Origin: Actinokineospora xionganensis
GTDB lineage: Bacteria; Actinomycetota; Actinomycetes; Mycobacteriales; Pseudonocardiaceae
Assembly: GCF_014323725.1 (NCBI RefSeq)
Contig: NZ_JABVED010000001.1
Span: forward strand, 230,505-294,504
Direction of reading: 5' to 3'
DNA: 64,000 nucleotides
A program made the position numbers and the translations under genes. The notes under the pieces were generated by a model. That model had not been told where the DNA came from. It searched no databases and saw only the letters and a list, made by a program, of their open reading frames with translations. Within the stretch, counting starts at the first letter, position 1, and each line of letters starts with the position of its first letter. Shown here piece by piece: positions 61,393 to 64,000 of the stretch.

Positions 61393-62391
61393 GTGGCCAG
61401 CACAGTCCCATCCGTCGACTGGAGCGTCGGCGAAGTCGCTCTGATGGCGGCGGCGGTCAGCCGGGCGCCGTCGGTGCACAACACCCAGCCGTGGTTCCTG
61501 GAGACGCACGGCCGGACGGCGTCGCTGTTCGAGCGGTTCGACCTCAAGCTCCCACACCATGACCGAGCCGGGCGGGACCGGATGATCTCCTGTGGAGCTG
61601 CGGTGACCAACCTGCGGCTCGCGGTGCGCAGGCTCGGCTGGGCGGCCACCGTGGCGGAGTTCGCCGACCCGGACCGGCCGGACGAGGTGGCCCGAGTGCG
61701 CGCCGGTGCCCGGGTGACGCCCACCGGTCGGGAGCTGGAACTGTTCCAGGCCATCGCACGCCGACACAGCTGCCGTGGGCGCTTCTCGGGCACGCCGAGC
61801 AAAGAAGAGATTTTCGCGCTTGTCCACGCGAGCAGCACGCCGGGGCTCAACGCCCATGTCGTGCGTGACGCAGGCGAGGTCCGGGCGCTGGCCCACCGGC
61901 TCGTCTACGCGGGCACGACCCTGCAGCACGACCGCGCCTATCTCCGCGAACTCGCGGCGTGGACCATCGACGGGTCACATCCCACCTCGGACGGGATCCC
62001 CGAGGCGAACCTGCCGCACGGCAGCCTGCCGTGGACCGGGCTGGTCGGGCCGTCGACCCGCATCCCCGACGAGGACGTCCTCGCCGAGCGCATCGCCGCG
62101 GAGACCCAGCTGATCGTGCTCACCGTCGGGGACGGGCGTAGCGACCACCTGCACGCGGGCATGGCGCTGCAGGAGATCTGGCTCGCCGCCACCGCCGCGG
62201 GCCTCGCGGCGTCGGTGCTCACCCAACCGCTGCACCTGCACGAAGTCCGCGCGGGACTCATCGAGGCCATGGACCTGCCCGGCTACCCCCAAGCCATCCT
62301 GCGCGTCGGCCTGCCCTCCGGCGAGGTGCTGCCGACCCCGCGCCGCCCACTGACCGAGGTCATCCGACACCGCACGAAAGGCACGACATGA
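61393..62391 (+). CDS. Acg-family FMN-binding nitroreductase-like protein, copy 2
   Basis: 332 residues from GTG 61393, with GAGGAG 10 bases upstream; TTG 61384 is possible. SRAPSVHNTQPWFLETHGRT, RDRMISCGAAVTNLRLAVRR and RRHSCRGRFSGTPSKEEIFA define the Acg family, and GYPQAILRVGLPSGEVLPTP closes it. It is clearly diverged from copy 1. First gene of the second unit, followed with ATGA overlaps by USP and CBS genes. Likely flavin storage or redox role in non-growing cells. Confidence 0.88.
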   Translation: MASTVPSVDWSVGEVALMAAAVSRAPSVHNTQPWFLETHGRTASLFERFDLKLPHHDRAGRDRMISCGAAVTNLRLAVRRLGWAATVAEFADPDRPDEVARVRAGARVTPTGRELELFQAIARRHSCRGRFSGTPSKEEIFALVHASSTPGLNAHVVRDAGEVRALAHRLVYAGTTLQHDRAYLRELAAWTIDGSHPTSDGIPEANLPHGSLPWTGLVGPSTRIPDEDVLAERIAAETQLIVLTVGDGRSDHLHAGMALQEIWLAATAAGLAASVLTQPLHLHEVRAGLIEAMDLPGYPQAILRVGLPSGEVLPTPRRPLTEVIRHRTKGTT

Positions 62392-63302
62392 CCACCCAGC
62401 CCCTCCGCCAGCCCATCGTCGTCGGCGTCGACGGCTCGGACTCCGCGCTGCGCGCCACGCAATGGGCCGCCGCCGAGGCGCTGCGGCGGAAGCTGCCGCT
62501 GCGGATCGTGCACGTTTGTGTCCTGCCGCCGATCCGCCACCCGGCCACCATCGCCGACCAGGGACTGTGGATCGACGCGCTCGCCGACAACGGGCAGCAC
62601 ATCCTCGCCGAGGCCGCGGCCACCGCGCGGGCCGTGGCCCCCACCGTGGAGCTTGTGACCGACCAGCGCATGGGTTTCGCGGCCGAGGCGCTCATCGAGG
62701 AGTCCGCGCGCGCCCACGCGTTGGTCCTGGGCAGCCGCGGCCTCGGTGGGTTCCAACGCCTGCTTGTCGGCTCCGTCGCGATCGCCCTGTCCGCCCACGG
62801 GCACTGCCCGGTGATCGTCGTGCGCGGGGCGTTCCCAGGGCAGGCCACGCCGGGCACGGGCCCGGTGGTCGTCGGCGTCGACGGGTCACCTGCCTCCGAG
62901 GCCGCGATCCGGTTCGCCTTCGATGAGGCCTCCGTCCGCCGCACCAGCCTGGTCGCGGTGCACACCTGGCTCGACATCGCCTTCACCGGCGCGTGGACCG
63001 CGCTGCCCACCACGATCGACTGGGACGCGGTCGAGGTCGACGAGACCATGCTGCTCGACGAGCGCCTGGCCGGCTGGCAGGAGAAGTACCCCGACGTCGC
63101 CGTGGAGCGGGTCGTGCTGCGCGACCGACCCGTGCGCGCCCTGCTCGACAAGGCCGAGGGCGCGCAGCTCATCGTCGTCGGCACCCGCGGCCACGGTGCG
63201 CTGCTGGGCATGGGCCTCGGCTCGACCAGTCAGGCGCTGCTGCACCACGCCGAATGCCCGGTCGCTGTCGTGCGGCCCGACCCGGAAGGAACCAAGCCAT
63301 GA
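62388..63302 (+). CDS. Tandem universal stress protein, copy 2
   Basis: 304 residues; ATG 62388 overlaps the Acg stop. Domain 1 IVVGVDGSDSALRATQWAAA with VLGSRGLGGFQRLLVGSVAI, domain 2 VVVGVDGSPASEAAIRFAFD with VVGTRGHGALLGMGLGSTSQ, both with complete ATP loops. It closely resembles copy 1 at 57744, including the shared LAGWQEKYPDV, so the two probably arose by duplication. Predicted cytosolic ATP-binding stress protein. Confidence 0.95.
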   Translation: MTTQPLRQPIVVGVDGSDSALRATQWAAAEALRRKLPLRIVHVCVLPPIRHPATIADQGLWIDALADNGQHILAEAAATARAVAPTVELVTDQRMGFAAEALIEESARAHALVLGSRGLGGFQRLLVGSVAIALSAHGHCPVIVVRGAFPGQATPGTGPVVVGVDGSPASEAAIRFAFDEASVRRTSLVAVHTWLDIAFTGAWTALPTTIDWDAVEVDETMLLDERLAGWQEKYPDVAVERVVLRDRPVRALLDKAEGAQLIVVGTRGHGALLGMGLGSTSQALLHHAECPVAVVRPDPEGTKP

Positions 63303-63871
63303 AGGTGCGAGACGTGATGACCCGACCCGTGCTGTCGGTGCGGGCGGACACCCCGCTGCGGGAGGTGATCACCCAGCTCACCGAGCACCGGTTCTCAGCT
63401 CTGCCGGTGGTCGACGACGAGTCCCAGGTCGTCGGCATCGTCGGGGAATCCGACGCCCTGCGGGGCTCCGCACTCGGCGCCACGACCGCGGGCGCGGTGA
63501 TGAGCAGTCCTGTCGAGGTGGTGGATCCCGACGCCCAGGTGGCCGACCTGGCCGAGCGGATGCTCGCCGGACGGCTGCGTTGCGTGCCCGTGGTCGACAA
63601 CAACATCCTCATCGGTGTCGTCGCCCGCCGGGACCTGCTGCGCATCCTGGTCCGCACCGACGACGTCATCGCCGCCCAGCTGCGCGCGCTGCTCGCCGAC
63701 TACAGCGGCAACCAACTCCGGTGGACCGCCGAGGTCACCGACGGACTCGTCACGATCAGCGGCCCGTTCGACGACAACGCGGAACGCCGGGTCGTGCAGG
63801 CACTGGCCCGCACGGTGGCGGGCGTGCGCGGTGTGACGCTGCGCCCGCGCGTCCCGGCGGAGCAGGTCTGA
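63299..63871 (+). CDS. CBS-pair protein with C-terminal BON domain
   Basis: 190 residues; ATG 63299 overlaps the USP stop. Two CBS motifs: MKVRDVMTRPVLSVRADTPL with FSALPVVDDESQVVGIVGES, and AGAVMSSPVEVVDPDAQVAD with CVPVVDNNILIGVVARRDLL. Residues about 120-185 form a BON domain (LRALLADYSGNQLRWTAEVT, DGLVTISGPFDDNAERRVVQ). Same architecture as many actinobacterial CBS-BON proteins and partly as Rv2626c (Hrp1), a dormancy protein. CBS pairs usually bind adenosyl nucleotides. Three bases separate its stop from the next USP start. Confidence 0.93.
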   Translation: MKVRDVMTRPVLSVRADTPLREVITQLTEHRFSALPVVDDESQVVGIVGESDALRGSALGATTAGAVMSSPVEVVDPDAQVADLAERMLAGRLRCVPVVDNNILIGVVARRDLLRILVRTDDVIAAQLRALLADYSGNQLRWTAEVTDGLVTISGPFDDNAERRVVQALARTVAGVRGVTLRPRVPAEQV

Positions 63872-63874
63872 CCG

Positions 63875-64000
63875 ATGACTCCCATTGTCGTCGGCGTCGA
63901 CGGATCCGACGCGGGTCAGGCGGCGCTGAGCTGGACGCTCGCGGAGGCGCGGGCTCGTGGTTGCGCGGTCCACGCGGTCAACGTGTGGTCATTGGGCACG
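63875..64000 (+). CDS. Universal stress protein, copy 3 (partial)
   Basis: Only 42 codons lie in the window. ATG 63875 begins MTPIVVGVDGSDAGQAALSW, then TLAEARARGCAVHAVNVWS, the first strand and helix of a USP domain. No strong ribosome site, but it starts three bases after the CBS-BON stop, so it continues the operon. Whether it has one or two domains cannot be seen. Confidence 0.88.
   Translation, partial: MTPIVVGVDGSDAGQAALSWTLAEARARGCAVHAVNVWSLGT

Overview
The window looks like about 64 kb of chromosome from a high-GC actinobacterium, probably a Pseudonocardiales member (Actinokineospora/Saccharothrix/Amycolatopsis-like). The evidence is the very high GC with GC-rich third codon positions, frequent GTG/TTG starts behind GGAGG-type ribosome sites, many TetR/MerR/LuxR-LAL/IclR regulators, a DrrAB-type exporter, a GylR-like glycerol regulator, and a block of stress genes resembling the mycobacterial DosR dormancy regulon. 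Genus is inferred from gene content only.

Layout, left to right. 1-1563: 5' part of a fused biotin-dependent acyl-CoA carboxylase. 1.8-2.4 kb: a decayed SGNH hydrolase. 2.6-3.84 kb: an array of eight tRNA genes (Trp, Tyr, Arg, Glu, Ser, Ser, Met-like, Cys), several with reduced D-arms. It is preceded by a promoter-like site, a 47-codon Cys/Trp/Ser-rich ORF and overlapping antiterminator/terminator hairpins, the geometry of a leader-peptide attenuator. 3.9-7.1 kb: an RHH protein, a DUF4097 protein and a DrrAB-type exporter in one operon. 7.3-7.8 kb: an IS110 remnant. 7.9-12.8 kb: a secreted PET-hydrolase-like cutinase divergent from a LuxR-LAL regulator, a phosphotransferase and an HTH-less TetR. 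12.8-19.9 kb: an acyl-CoA ligase and TetR divergent from a complete five-gene HAAT (Liv-type) ABC importer.

20-24.5 kb: a 115-nt nested inverted repeat, a TetR, a secreted lysyl oxidase homologue, two small secreted proteins and an alkaline-phosphatase-fold hydrolase. 24.5-31.1 kb: a glycerol locus, with glpK1 and an IclR (GylR-like) regulator on the minus strand, glpF-glpK2-glpD on the plus strand, and two matching 15-bp palindromes between them. 31.2-34.2 kb: proton-translocating transhydrogenase pntAB. 34.5-38.9 kb: an Asp-rich Asp23 protein, a secreted LVIVD-repeat protein, a GlsB membrane protein, and a methyltransferase divergent from a MerR.

39.1-43.4 kb: a 922-residue SF1 helicase/nuclease fusion followed by a GHG-motif (Stv-like) protein and a DUF4288 protein, a possible defence or toxin-type cassette. 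43.4-44.6 kb: truncated GNAT, GH38 and GH5 genes. 45.8-52.3 kb: a secreted BNR-repeat protein and a four-gene sugar-type ABC importer coupled by start/stop overlaps. 52.4-53.7 kb: protease-domain and response-regulator remnants flanking a DUF4342 gene.

53.9-64.0 kb: a coherent hypoxia/dormancy-like island: BON protein, phosphoketolase, Acg-type nitroreductase, universal stress protein, GNAT/ADP-forming acyl-CoA synthetase, second Acg, second USP, CBS-BON and the start of a third USP. The plus-strand genes are mostly overlapped. Two 15-bp GGGCCCTTTGGTCCC-like sites lie 70-85 bp ahead of the two transcription units, so the block is probably one regulon.
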